The notes: generated by a model from the sequence alone, not told the origin. 42,982 nucleotides of DNA from Burkholderiales bacterium (GCA_011391155.1 JAABRA010000044.1:1-42982), one strand, 5' to 3'; counted from the stretch's first letter, positions 26,501 through 34,814 are shown. A program made the numbers and translations.

Positions 26501-26763
26501 CCGCCTGGCTGTTCACGTCCGCACCCGCGGCCGGGTTCGGGCCTGACTCCTTTGGCTTCAAGCTGTTCGGAACAACCTGGATCGTCTACCACAACCCGAA
26601 GCGGCGCAATACCTTCGGCGATGATGCGGTCGCTCCTGCCGAATTCACGCTGCAGTACACCGATGGTCGCGTTGGCAGGCACGAAGGCCGTGCCCTGCCG
26701 CAGGCGTTGGCCGCTGAACTGCGCAACGGAGAACTCTCCAGCCTGGTGATACGGCTGGATTGA
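23515..26763 (+). CDS. Beta-1,3-oligoglucan phosphorylase (GH149/GH161-like)
   Basis: 1082 residues from ATG 23515 (MSAFMHTPLTSLEGDGFHID); Met at 23527 is an alternative. The length of about 1100, the N-terminal beta-sandwich start (GKPLWVFYANRGQCISSFGV) and the helical barrel motifs GEGYWVDHWIYNLDLLESH and EKPGWCDALNGLPGL fit the large glucan phosphorylases of GH149 and GH161, relatives of GH94. The Asp in WVDHW (about 529) is my candidate general acid. These enzymes use phosphate to release glucose 1-phosphate from beta-1,3-glucooligosaccharides, saving ATP. No signal peptide. I favour GH149, known from Gram-negative bacteria near GH17 and GH16 genes, but cannot separate the two families by eye. 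The 201-bp gap before it holds nothing I can support. Confidence 0.8.
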   Translation: MSAFMHTPLTSLEGDGFHIDNFNESRPFSSFLPGIAGEYGKPLWVFYANRGQCISSFGVRDRNGAMLEFHPANKAYALTSLYGFRTFLRLQTSGGPVLYEPFQPCPGEGVEQRLCIRPQEIEIEETHRSLGLRVRVVYFTLAGEKLPALVRCVTVENLGSAAIRAEVLDGLPQIVPYGLEEKLLKQMSRTMEAFAEIRYVDDSLPFYKLKVEPSDKPEVQWITGGFFTFTVQQGRAMPVIADPDLVFGQDTSLRTPAAFLREPQIEPGDGRQETMTGCAFAQLFLSLEPGASSVWESYFGQAPDWEAARDFRGRVLAQAQFSASKRDENTRLITQLGAKFALLAGPERLDPYTRQAFLDNTLRGGQPVVIDGPKGPRVFHTFTRKHGDMERDYNFFELAPTYWSQGNGNFRDVNQNRRSGNFIFPRIDASNVETFFNLIQLDGNNPLVIRSEKFSVSPAGLLDLREIWPHSHTPEWAQLLNQPFSPGQLMEALLASHDTADAARTRFDQVLGLADKIQDAAHGEGYWVDHWIYNLDLLESHAALYPDRLQSLLLERQDFTYFDNDHRVQPRARKYVLRKEGTVRQLHAVVQDAEKAALIARRKEWPNAMRAALGQGEIYRTTLLAKILNLMAIKACLLDPFGVGLEMEAEKPGWCDALNGLPGLIGSSTHEAFSLRRWIRFVRAAVLNHVGPAGAVLLADEVAALVREVSAILHQVDPQQFLPSWERLATLREHFRERTLMGVAGTETRLSGAEILQFLDVTDVVLERGLRKAVDEQGLPVSYFTHEIAGFEVLPPGPHAPQTDDAPGTVHVKAVRFQQKAVSAFLEGSVHALRALTDPAEAVTLYRAVRQSELFDEKLGMYRVNAPLDRESFEIGRSKIFSPGWLENESIFLHMHYKFMLETLRSGLAQEYFEDLKTGLVAFHKPEVYGRSPLENSSFIASSRFPDANAHGAGFVARLSGATAEWISMVLHMGLGATPFQLVDGALSFEPRPVLAAWLFTSAPAAGFGPDSFGFKLFGTTWIVYHNPKRRNTFGDDAVAPAEFTLQYTDGRVGRHEGRALPQALAAELRNGELSSLVIRLD

Positions 26764-26770
26764 AACAAGG

Positions 26771-28105
26771 TCAGCCGGTGATCAGGTAGGTGGCGATGGA
26801 GCGAGCCGGCAACTCGGTGACCGCACTGCTGCCCTGCATGCGCAAATGGAATCGGATGGCCTGCCCGGTGCGGTTCATCGCGACGACGGCGGTGGCGCCG
26901 TCCGGGTTGACGAAAGCCGTTGTTTCCAGATCCTGCTTCGACGCGGCACTCAACACGCGCCGGGCGCCGGGTTTGATGAAGCGGCTGAAATGCCCGATAT
27001 AAAAGTAGGAGCTCTGCCGCATGATCGCGTCCTGGTCCGTATCCACCAGTATCGGCGCGCTGCACAGGTTGCCCACGTGGTTGGGTCCACCGTTCTCGTC
27101 GAGCATCAGGTTCCAGTCGATCCAGCCGACGGTCCAACGGTTCAGGTCATTGATCATCGAGTGCGCGTAGCGCTCGCCCAACTCCCACGCACCGTGGTGC
27201 GGACCGCCCTCCTGGCAGCCTTCGGTAAACAGCAGCTGCTTGTCAGGCCAGGCGTCATGCAGATACTGAACCTGGTCGAAATGATTCTCGCCATACCAGT
27301 GAAAGCCCGTTCCCCAGACGTAACGGGCTGCTCGTGGGTCGGCATAGACGACGCTGGCGCGCTCGACCATGCGGTCGCGGTTGTGGTCCCAGATCACGAT
27401 CCTGACATGGCCCAGCCCCGCTTGCGCAAGCTCGGGTCCCAGGAAGTCGCGCACGAAATCCCGTTCTTCCTCGGCGCTGTAGATGCAGGAGTCCCAGCGC
27501 TGCGTTGCCGCAGGCTCGTTCTGCACGGACACGGCCCAGACCGGCACGCCCTCACGCTCGTATTCTTCGATGAAGCGCACATAGCAGCGCGCCCAGGCCT
27601 CGCGAAACTGTGGGAGCAGCTTGCCGCCATGGTTCATCTGCCCGTTGGACTTCATCCAGGCCGGCGGGCTCCAGGGCGAGACCATCAGCTTGATCGGTTG
27701 TCGTGCGATCCCTTGTGCGGCCTTGATGAAGGGCAGGAGCGCCGCGCGGTCGCGCGCAATGCTGAAGCTGCGCAGGGCGGTATCCCCCGGCATCTCGACA
27801 TGGGCATAGTTGCCCAGCGCGAAGTCGCAACTGTTCATGTGCACGCGGCAAAGCGTGTAGCCGTGGCCTTCTTCCGGGTTGAAGCAGTCTTGCAGAACTT
27901 CGTCGCGTCGCGGCGGGCTGAGCTTCTGCCAGGTCACGGCCGCCGCTTCGGTGAAGGCCCCGCCGAAGCCTTCGAGGGTCTGGAAGCTTTTGTGAGTGTC
28001 CAGCCAGAGTGAGGGCAGCGGCTCGCCGCCGTCACCCCGGCTGATCGGGCGCTGCTCGGCCAGGCGGGCTGGACCGTCGCGCGCTGTCAGGAAAAAGCGG
28101 ATCAC
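26771..28105 (-). CDS. GH30 beta-glucanase/glucosidase
   Basis: 444 residues from GTG 28105. The GH30 barrel starts at SFQTLEGFGGAFTEAAAVTW. KLMVSPWSPPAWMKSNGQMN is the conserved core, VSVQNEPAATQRWDSC carries the acid/base (about E197), and LLFTEGCQEGGPH the nucleophile (about E295). A C-terminal beta-sandwich follows (FVNPDGATAVVAMNRTGQ). Members cleave beta-1,6-glucan, beta-glucosides or glucosylceramide; in this setting removal of beta-1,6 branches of laminarin is plausible (inference). No secretion signal, so apparently cytoplasmic. Last gene of the leftward porin-GH17-GH30 unit, 32 bp after GH17; tail-to-tail with the phosphorylase, 7 bp apart. Confidence 0.9.
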   Translation of the reverse strand: MIRFFLTARDGPARLAEQRPISRGDGGEPLPSLWLDTHKSFQTLEGFGGAFTEAAAVTWQKLSPPRRDEVLQDCFNPEEGHGYTLCRVHMNSCDFALGNYAHVEMPGDTALRSFSIARDRAALLPFIKAAQGIARQPIKLMVSPWSPPAWMKSNGQMNHGGKLLPQFREAWARCYVRFIEEYEREGVPVWAVSVQNEPAATQRWDSCIYSAEEERDFVRDFLGPELAQAGLGHVRIVIWDHNRDRMVERASVVYADPRAARYVWGTGFHWYGENHFDQVQYLHDAWPDKQLLFTEGCQEGGPHHGAWELGERYAHSMINDLNRWTVGWIDWNLMLDENGGPNHVGNLCSAPILVDTDQDAIMRQSSYFYIGHFSRFIKPGARRVLSAASKQDLETTAFVNPDGATAVVAMNRTGQAIRFHLRMQGSSAVTELPARSIATYLITG

Positions 28106-28137
28106 GGGAGAACGGCCATGACCAGACCCCGGTGCAA

Positions 28138-29877
28138 TCAGTCCTTCGAGAAGTAGATCCGGTCGACGGCGATGGGCGGCAAACCCGTGGTTCCCTGGGC
28201 CTTGCCGGTCTTGTCGAAACGGTCTGCAATGACGAAGCGATGGATGACCATGGAGAGGTCACCCTGCGTGCCCTTGACGATGTCCTTCAGGGGAATCGAG
28301 ACTTTGCACCAGGAACCGTTCCTGCAGTAGCCGTAGTCGCCTTCGGAAAGTGTCAGGTAGGCATCCGCCGTCCCACCATCGGTCGTGCCCAGGAAGAGGC
28401 CCAGTTCAATTTTCCCAGGATAGGTCGTATTGACCCAGAAATTGAGATGCCCGGCGGCTGCATACTGCTCCAGATTGGCTGAAGCGTCCGGCTCGGAGCC
28501 ATAGAACATGCCCCAGCCCCAGACTTTGGGCGTCGGCGTGATCTCGAAGCTGTTGGGCGAATCTTCCGGGGCCGAGGTCGTTGAAATGAACTTGCCAACC
28601 GAGGTCGTTCCGTCCCAGGCATTCCAGGTGAGCGCTCCTGCCGTCGGCGGACGCACTTCTGACGTGGTCGGGGGCGCGTCCGAGAAAAGAACGTACTTGT
28701 CTTCGGTGATGGGATCGTTCACGACCGGGGGAATGAAGTAGACGGCGTCGGAGGGCTGGTAGCTGCCCGGCGCGTACACCCAGGTGCTGCTGGGCGGGTT
28801 CAGCGCCTGGATCACAAACCGGGCTCGGCGCTCCTTGTCGAAGAGTCCCCACTTGTCGTCGGACTGCTTCCAGGCTTCGTCAAAGGCCTCAAAGTAGAAA
28901 ACAGCCTTGGGTCCCGGCCCGGTTCGTCCAGCGGCGGCCCAGGTGAGCAGGCGGTCGTAATACATCTTCTGGTTGACCGGATGGGCGCGGAATTTCAGGG
29001 AACCGACATCGACCGCGTTCCAGCCGGTCTCTCCGATCACGATCGGCATCGCACTCAGAAACTTTCCATCGAGATAGCTGCGTACGGCGTTGTATTCATT
29101 TTGGGCCGAGGCGATGGCGGCGTCCATCATCGCCGTGGCGCGTTGGTTCACGCCGTCGGCCCCGGGGATGGCCTCGACGCCCAACTGTTTCCAGTCCCAG
29201 ACGGTCGGGTTGAAGACCGTATCCAGCTCCGGATAGGTGTGCATGGACGCAAAGTCGATGGTGTCCAGGACGACTCTCGGTGCGCTGGCGTAGAAGGCCC
29301 AGTTGTCGTCGGTGGTGACGGGTTGGGCGATGCTGCTGCGCACGGTCTTCAGATAGCCCGCCATGGTTTCCGGATCGATCCGGTTGAAGGACCAGTACAC
29401 CATGGTCTCGTTGCCGACGCTGACGGCCAACACGATGTCGCTGTACTTCTGGGCCAGCGCAATGGTGCGCTGGATCTCGGCCTGGTTGAAGGCATCGTCG
29501 CCGCTCTGCACGTAGGCGCCGAGCATCATCTTGATGTCCAGTTTGTATTTGCGAATGACGGCAAGGGTCTGGCCGGCCACCTTGTCGGAACTGTCGAAGA
29601 GGCGGATCAATCCGAATCCACCGGCGATCAGCAAGTCGAGGTCCTGCTTGATGTTGGCTTCTGGAATGGCCTCTCCCGGCAGGCCGTCGACGCTCAAGGC
29701 GGTGCGGTAGGGCGAGTATGCAACCGCCTTGCGGGTTGAGAATTCCGGACTCAGGGGGCGGAACGCATCGCGGGTGGAGACCACGGTGCCGCTTTCGCTT
29801 CCTCCGCAAGCGATCAAGACCAGGGTCGCAATGAGGGCTATCAGTGCGCGTGTCAGCCGGGCCGGGTGAATGAACAT
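28138..29877 (-). CDS. GH17 lipoprotein with C-terminal binding-like domain
   Basis: 579 residues from ATG 29877, chosen for the AGGA 6 bases upstream; Met at 29898 has none. Lipobox LIAC (about residue 21) marks an anchored lipoprotein. The GH17 barrel spans about 45-350, with acid/base in SVGNETMVYW (about E157) and nucleophile in VIGETGWNAVD (about E283). After about residue 400 a beta-rich domain (LTWNAWDGTTSVGKF, then AAGHLNFWVNTTYPGKIELG) resembles carbohydrate-binding sandwiches, but I cannot name the family. It has the YCRNGSWCKV pair of Cys. Outer-membrane or periplasmic cleavage of beta-1,3-glucan before import is likely. 46 bp after the porin gene. Confidence 0.88.
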   Translation of the reverse strand: MFIHPARLTRALIALIATLVLIACGGSESGTVVSTRDAFRPLSPEFSTRKAVAYSPYRTALSVDGLPGEAIPEANIKQDLDLLIAGGFGLIRLFDSSDKVAGQTLAVIRKYKLDIKMMLGAYVQSGDDAFNQAEIQRTIALAQKYSDIVLAVSVGNETMVYWSFNRIDPETMAGYLKTVRSSIAQPVTTDDNWAFYASAPRVVLDTIDFASMHTYPELDTVFNPTVWDWKQLGVEAIPGADGVNQRATAMMDAAIASAQNEYNAVRSYLDGKFLSAMPIVIGETGWNAVDVGSLKFRAHPVNQKMYYDRLLTWAAAGRTGPGPKAVFYFEAFDEAWKQSDDKWGLFDKERRARFVIQALNPPSSTWVYAPGSYQPSDAVYFIPPVVNDPITEDKYVLFSDAPPTTSEVRPPTAGALTWNAWDGTTSVGKFISTTSAPEDSPNSFEITPTPKVWGWGMFYGSEPDASANLEQYAAAGHLNFWVNTTYPGKIELGLFLGTTDGGTADAYLTLSEGDYGYCRNGSWCKVSIPLKDIVKGTQGDLSMVIHRFVIADRFDKTGKAQGTTGLPPIAVDRIYFSKD

Positions 29878-29923
29878 GGTGAATCCTGTGCGTGTCATGG
29901 GGTGCTTTCGGTTCGTCCAGCGT

Positions 29924-31279
29924 TCAGAAGGTATAGGTCGTTCCAAGGCCGACCCAGTTACCTCGGCTGCTGACCCGGGAGTCAACACCGGTGTAGCCGG
30001 AATTGCTGGGGTTTGACATCGGTGACAAACCATATTGACCGTAGATCACACCGCCCACAAAGCCATAGACGAGGAGTCCGTTGCCAAAATCGTATTGCAG
30101 ACCGATGTCGCCAATCGTTTCGGTATTGCTCTGGCCGCGTTCGCTCGGATTGGACGTGCTGGCTTTGCCCAGATTCATCACACCGGTGGAGGCGGTCCAT
30201 TTGCCCATGCGGTAGCGCAGGCCCAGCATCACGTCGACCGAGGCTGCCGAGTATCCGGGGTTGGGCACGCCATTGCGGGCGCCTCCCCAGTCGACGTTGA
30301 ACATGCTGTTCCACTGGGAGGGCAGCCCCGGTTTCGTGATGACGGCGTAGGCGCCACTCCACCAGTTGCGCCGGATGCCGCCGGATATCTCGATCTTTGA
30401 ATCCACCTGGTAGCGTGCCATGGCCATCAGGATGCCCTGGCTTGAACCGCCCAGCTTGTCGTCATCGGCCGGGTCATAGGTCAGCCCTGAAAAGGGGCTT
30501 TGGCCCCAGGCCGATGGTGTGCCATTTCGCGAGTCCTGGAGCATCGCGTCGATCACCAGGTCGCCGCGATGGAACTGTGCGTAAAGCTCCAGGAAACTGG
30601 GCTTGTTGATCTTGAAGGCGGTGTTGCCAAAGGAGTAGGTGGCCTCGAGCGTCAGATCCCCGTCGGCAACATCAAGCAGGCGCGAGGTGTAGCGGATGGC
30701 GTTCTTCAGCAAGCCGTAGCCGGCGCCGCTCTGAGCCCAGGGAAAGGAAAGGCCGACGTTGGTTCCATAGGGATAGTCAGCCACGCTCCAGCCTCGCGTG
30801 GGCATGCTGCCGACCTTCAAGGCGCCGTACTCCTCGTGGCTGAGGCCAATATTGGCCTCGTAGTAGTAGCCAGGGATGTCGACGCTGCCATCACGCCAGC
30901 GCTGGCTCAGCATGCCCGTCAGTTTGAAGCCCTCGGGGAGGTTGATCTTGACGCCAAAGTAAGGCTGGACCAGTGTCACATGCCGGTTCGCTGTCGTGAT
31001 GGGCGCCCCCGGGATCACTGCGTCTGCCCATTGCCTTTGTTTGTCTTCATTGGCTTCCCACTGGCAGTCGATACATTGGTTGTTGCCGCGCTGGATTTCG
31101 GCCTTGGCAAAGCCGGTCACGAAAAACATGTTGTCGGGCCCGAACTCAATGGCCTGGCTGGCGGTCGACATTGAAAGGGCCGTAAGGGCGAAGCCTGCCC
31201 ACGCCAGTCTGCGAAAGCCGGCCCCGACGGCGGGAATACTTCGGTCGGCAGGTCGGCGAGGTGCTGGGACTGTTTTCAT
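29924..31279 (-). CDS. Outer-membrane porin-like protein of the glucan locus
   Basis: 451 residues. Signal peptide with an extended positively charged n-region (MKTVPAPRRPADRS) and cleavage after ASQA. The mature chain is a series of amphipathic strands with aromatic girdle residues (for example HVTLVQPYFGVKINL and ISGGIRRNWWSGAYAV) and ends in Tyr-Thr-Phe, the terminal Phe needed by the BAM machinery. CIDC near the N-terminus (NNQCIDCQW) could form a short disulfide loop. I do not recognise a named porin family. As first gene of a unit with GH17 and GH30 and behind operator 3, it is likely a channel for beta-glucan oligosaccharides. Confidence 0.8.
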   Translation of the reverse strand: MKTVPAPRRPADRSIPAVGAGFRRLAWAGFALTALSMSTASQAIEFGPDNMFFVTGFAKAEIQRGNNQCIDCQWEANEDKQRQWADAVIPGAPITTANRHVTLVQPYFGVKINLPEGFKLTGMLSQRWRDGSVDIPGYYYEANIGLSHEEYGALKVGSMPTRGWSVADYPYGTNVGLSFPWAQSGAGYGLLKNAIRYTSRLLDVADGDLTLEATYSFGNTAFKINKPSFLELYAQFHRGDLVIDAMLQDSRNGTPSAWGQSPFSGLTYDPADDDKLGGSSQGILMAMARYQVDSKIEISGGIRRNWWSGAYAVITKPGLPSQWNSMFNVDWGGARNGVPNPGYSAASVDVMLGLRYRMGKWTASTGVMNLGKASTSNPSERGQSNTETIGDIGLQYDFGNGLLVYGFVGGVIYGQYGLSPMSNPSNSGYTGVDSRVSSRGNWVGLGTTYTF

Positions 31280-31301
31280 GATGGGTAGGTGTCCAGAGTT
31301 C

Positions 31302-31315
31302 TGAAAGCGGTTTCA
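31302..31315. promoter_or_regulatory. LacI-type operator 3
   Basis: TGAAAGCGGTTTCA, identical to operator 1, 22 bp upstream of the porin start and just downstream of its -10 box. Confidence 0.82.
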
Positions 31316-31319
31316 TGAG

Positions 31320-31347
31320 GATATAGGACGCTGCAACCCAACGTCAA
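31320..31347 (-). promoter_or_regulatory. Promoter of the porin-GH17-GH30 unit
   Basis: On the minus strand TTGACG (31342-31347), a 16-base spacer and TATATC (31320-31325), followed by operator 3. Near copy of the lipoprotein promoter at 14419. Confidence 0.65.
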
Positions 31348-31359
31348 TAGTTCACGACG

Positions 31360-31378
31360 GGTACTTTCCCTAGGTAGG
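31360..31378 (-). promoter_or_regulatory. Conserved upstream motif 2 (AGGGAAAGTACC)
   Basis: CCTACCTAGGGAAAGTACC on the minus strand. Its GGTACC-side edge lies exactly 45 bp from operator 3, the same distance as in motif 1, immediately upstream of the -35 box. Confidence 0.5.
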
Positions 31379-31441
31379 CGACAGACCGATGACCGCAGGT
31401 CGCAGGCATCTCGTTGTGGAGCATCCTCCCTGCGGTTCATG

Positions 31442-31455
31442 ACTAAGGGTAAACC
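31442..31455 (+). promoter_or_regulatory. Upstream GGG motif near the GH81 promoter
   Basis: ACTAAGGGTAAACC resembles the other upstream motifs but lies only 13 bp from operator 4, so its membership is uncertain. Confidence 0.3.
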
Positions 31456-31468
31456 TGCGGATGATTTG

Positions 31469-31482
31469 TGAAAGCGCTTTCA
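31469..31482. promoter_or_regulatory. LacI-type operator 4, GH81-GH16 unit
   Basis: Perfect TGAAAGCGCTTTCA 46 bp ahead of the GH81 start. A TATGAT -10 candidate (31484-31489) directly follows it, so repressor would sit between the -35 and -10 positions here. Confidence 0.85.
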
Positions 31483-31528
31483 TTATGATGGTGGATTGCG
31501 GCTGTGGAGCCGCTGCGAAGGAACGAAG

Positions 31529-33820
31529 ATGAAGTTCATATCAGGCTTGGGCGTTGGGATGTTGGTCGCTATGGGCTTCCTTGCCGAAGCCTCGGCCCAG
31601 CCGGTCAAGGTGGGTGCCGGCACCTACCATTTGTCGCCCAAGAGCGGCGACAAGGCGCCACCAGCCGCGCCGCATCGCACCGAGGCGATGCTGAAGCTGG
31701 CCGCACCGACGAACCAGTGGTATTCGACGTTGATCTTCAACCCCAAGCCCGAGGCGCTGTTCGCGCACCCGCTGACGGTCAAGACCACACTGGCTGGCCT
31801 GGAACTGGCCTTGCCCAGCAAGCAGGTGGTGCCGACCGAGTTTCGCACGACCGAGATCCACTACATGCACCGCGACGCGCTGCTGATCGCGCCGACGGCC
31901 TTCGAGCCGGGCCCGGCCAAGCTGGCGCGCGCGTCGGACTGGGCGGTTGACATCGCGATGGACCGCGGCGCCGACCAGATGCGGGTAACCACTGCCCACG
32001 GCAGCCCGTACGCCCATATCACGCTGTCACGCGGCGACGTCCGCATCAAGCTGCCGTCGGCCGGCGAGCGATTCGCCGGCGACGCCGATGCGCGCGTGCT
32101 CGCCTTGCGATTATCGGGCAAGTCGTATGCGCTGTTCGGCCCCACCGGCGTGCGCTGGGAGCAGGTCTCGCCCACGGAATGGGTGGGCCGGCTGCCTGCG
32201 GGTGCGGGTTACCTGTCGGCTGCGGCGCTGCCGGATGACCGCCTGGAGAGCCTGCAGCTGTTGACCCGCCACGCCTACGCTTTCCTGCAGGATACCCGCG
32301 TCGATTGGCGTTTTGATCCCGCCAGCAGCAAGGTCGAGACCACCTTCACCGCCAAGACCCGCGTGATGGAGGGTGCCGACAACGGACCGCTGCTGGGGCT
32401 GTACCCGCACCAGTGGTTCAACAATGCGTCGGTGGCCGACAAGCTCGGCCCAGCCTATGACAGCATCCGCGGCAAGATCCGCCTGCTGCCAGCCAGCCAG
32501 TTCAAGATCGAACGCAGCTACACCGGCGTGCTGCCGCACTGGCTGGGCATCAAGGAGGGCCCGGGTGCGGCCCAGGTGGCCGACATGCTCAAGGTCGACC
32601 TGCGCAGACGCCGCGAACTGATCCCGATACGGGAAAACAAGGACGACTGGCGCGTCAGCGCATACTGGCAGGGCAAGGGCCTGACACGCGCCACCCAGCT
32701 GGCAGCGGTGGCTGAGCAGCAAGGCGACATCGACGCGCGCGACCAGTTGCTCAAGCTGGTCAAGGAGCGCATGGAATGGTGGTTCGGCGGCGCCGGCCGT
32801 AGCTATTTCCACTACAACAAGGAGCTGGGGACGGTGGTCACCTATCCGGACGAGTTCTTTGCCACTGCGGAGATGAACGACCACCACTTTCACTACGGCT
32901 ACTGGATCCGCGCCGCAGCCGAGATCGCGATGCGCGACCCGTCCTGGGCGGCCAAGGACAATTGGGGCGGCATGGTCGACATGTTGGTGGCGGACATCGC
33001 CACGCCGCAGCGCGGGCGCGCCGACTTCCCGTTTCTGCGGCCGTTCGACCCCTACTCCGGTTTCTCGATGGCATCGGGCGTCGGCCTGTACGACTTCGGC
33101 AACGGCCAGGAATCTACTTCGGAGGCGATCAACGCCTGGGCCAGCCTGATCCTGTGGGGCGAAGTCACCGGCAACCGTGAACTGCGTGACCTCGGCATCT
33201 ATCTGTACACGACCGAGATCGATGCCGTCAGCCACTACTGGTTCGATGTCCATGGCCTGGTGTTCCCGCCCGAATACAAAAATGTCGAGGCCAGTTGGGT
33301 TTTCGGCGGCAAATACGCGCACAAGACCTGGTGGACCGACGAGCCGCGCCAGACCAAGGGCATCAACCTGCTGCCGGTGACCACCTTCTCGACCTATCTG
33401 GGGCGCGACCCGGCCTACGTGAAGCGCAACGTTGCCGCGCTGAAACCTGAAACCGACGCCTACAACGCAGTCGGCAAGTTCCCGCCCAATCCGCCGCCCA
33501 AGGACGTGTGGCAGGACGTTTTCGCCAAGTACCTGGCGCTGGCCGACCCGGCGGCGGCGCTGGCGCAATGGGACCGCTATGGCAGCGTGGAGGCGGGAGA
33601 AACGCGCACCCATACCCTGCACTGGATGCTGAGCCTGCAAGACATGGGTATGCCTGATTTTGGCGTGACCGCAGACACCACGCTCTATAGCGTGTTCAAG
33701 CGCGCCGATGGGCGGAAAACCTATTTGGCCTACAACGCCACGAAGGCGCCCATCGACGTGCGCTTCAGCGACGGCAAGACGTTGACCGTGGCGCCGGGCA
33801 CGCTGGGGCGCACCCAGTGA
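31529..33820 (+). CDS. GH81 endo-beta-1,3-glucanase
   Basis: 763 residues from ATG 31529, with AAGGA 6 bases upstream. Signal peptide MKFISGLGVGMLVAMGFLAE with cleavage after ASA, so it is exported. The GH81 order is clear: PTNQWYSTLIFNPKPEALFA at the N-terminus, EMNDHHFHYGYWIRAAAEIA in the barrel, and GNGQESTSEAINAWASLIL with the two Glu (about E528 and E532) of the catalytic region. GH81 enzymes cut beta-1,3-glucan endo-wise with release of oligosaccharides, often acting on triple-helical glucan (family knowledge). It heads a two-gene unit; GH16 follows after 37 bp. No extra binding module is fused. Confidence 0.92.
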   Translation: MKFISGLGVGMLVAMGFLAEASAQPVKVGAGTYHLSPKSGDKAPPAAPHRTEAMLKLAAPTNQWYSTLIFNPKPEALFAHPLTVKTTLAGLELALPSKQVVPTEFRTTEIHYMHRDALLIAPTAFEPGPAKLARASDWAVDIAMDRGADQMRVTTAHGSPYAHITLSRGDVRIKLPSAGERFAGDADARVLALRLSGKSYALFGPTGVRWEQVSPTEWVGRLPAGAGYLSAAALPDDRLESLQLLTRHAYAFLQDTRVDWRFDPASSKVETTFTAKTRVMEGADNGPLLGLYPHQWFNNASVADKLGPAYDSIRGKIRLLPASQFKIERSYTGVLPHWLGIKEGPGAAQVADMLKVDLRRRRELIPIRENKDDWRVSAYWQGKGLTRATQLAAVAEQQGDIDARDQLLKLVKERMEWWFGGAGRSYFHYNKELGTVVTYPDEFFATAEMNDHHFHYGYWIRAAAEIAMRDPSWAAKDNWGGMVDMLVADIATPQRGRADFPFLRPFDPYSGFSMASGVGLYDFGNGQESTSEAINAWASLILWGEVTGNRELRDLGIYLYTTEIDAVSHYWFDVHGLVFPPEYKNVEASWVFGGKYAHKTWWTDEPRQTKGINLLPVTTFSTYLGRDPAYVKRNVAALKPETDAYNAVGKFPPNPPPKDVWQDVFAKYLALADPAAALAQWDRYGSVEAGETRTHTLHWMLSLQDMGMPDFGVTADTTLYSVFKRADGRKTYLAYNATKAPIDVRFSDGKTLTVAPGTLGRTQ

Positions 33821-33857
33821 CGGCTTGCGTCGACGCGATGTTTACGATGTTTATCCA

Positions 33858-34814
33858 ATGACGCTGCGTACCCTCCCCTGCGCCGGGGCGCTGCTCGTCG
33901 TGCTGACCGGCTGTGGCGGCGGCTCGTCGGGCGTTGGCGCCGAGGACGCCGCCGCACCACCCGCGTCGATTGCGACACCGGCCCCCACCCCGACGCCGTC
34001 ACCGGATCCAGCCCCAGTAGCGCCTACTCCTGCGCCCACGCCTGCAGACGCGCTGCCCGGATGGACGCTGGTCTGGGCCGACGAGTTCGACGTCCCCGGC
34101 CTGCCGGACGCCACCAAATGGGAGCATGACACCGAGCGCAACAGGGTGGGCTGGTACAACAACGAGCTGCAGTATTACGCGCGAAACCGGCTGGAGAATG
34201 CGCGCGTTGAAGATGGGAGACTGATCATTACGGCGCGTCGGGAACGCTTGTCCACGGCCAGTGACTTCGGGGGCCAGAATTTCACGTCGGCGCGGCTGCT
34301 GACGCGCGGCAAGGCCAGTTGGACCTACGGCTTCATGGAGGTTCGCGCCAAATTGCCTTGCAGCCTGGGCACCTGGCCGGCGATCTGGATGCTGGGCACG
34401 CGCGGCGCATGGCCCGATGACGGTGAAATTGACATCATGGAACAAACCGGCCAGAACAAGGGAGAAGTCCTGGGCACCATCCATACCCGGGCTTACAACT
34501 ATTTCAATGGAAGCCTCGGGCCAGGCCAAGGTGCCAGGACCATGGTGGCTGACGGGTGTACGAAATTCCACAAGTACCAGTTGACATGGACCGCTGACAA
34601 GATCGTCATCGGCGTGGACAACAACAATTATTTTGAATACGTTAACCCGAGAAACGGCGACTATCGTCAGTGGCCGTTCGACAACCCCCAGTTCCTGATT
34701 CTGAATTTGGCGATAGGGGGCGACTTGGGTGGGCCGGTGCCTGCAAGTTTTATCGCGGATCAGCTGGAGATTGACTACGTTCGGGTTTTTTCGAAAGCGT
34801 CAACCAGTCATTGA
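33858..34814 (+). CDS. GH16 laminarinase lipoprotein
   Basis: 318 residues from ATG 33858. Lipobox LTGC (VVLTGCGGG) and then a Pro/Ala/Thr linker of about 40 residues (ATPAPTPTPSPDPAPVAPTP) that would hold the enzyme away from the membrane. The GH16 domain runs from WTLVWADEFDVPGLPDATKW to the end, with active site GEIDIMEQTGQ (E190, D192, E195). YNNELQYYARNRLENARVED and AIGGDLGGPVPASFIADQLE are typical of laminarinases. It is the surface counterpart of the unsecreted GH16 at 17888. Shares the GH81 promoter. The 149 bp after it, up to the convergent stop at 34964, show only short palindromes and no clear terminator. Confidence 0.92.
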   Translation: MTLRTLPCAGALLVVLTGCGGGSSGVGAEDAAAPPASIATPAPTPTPSPDPAPVAPTPAPTPADALPGWTLVWADEFDVPGLPDATKWEHDTERNRVGWYNNELQYYARNRLENARVEDGRLIITARRERLSTASDFGGQNFTSARLLTRGKASWTYGFMEVRAKLPCSLGTWPAIWMLGTRGAWPDDGEIDIMEQTGQNKGEVLGTIHTRAYNYFNGSLGPGQGARTMVADGCTKFHKYQLTWTADKIVIGVDNNNYFEYVNPRNGDYRQWPFDNPQFLILNLAIGGDLGGPVPASFIADQLEIDYVRVFSKASTSH

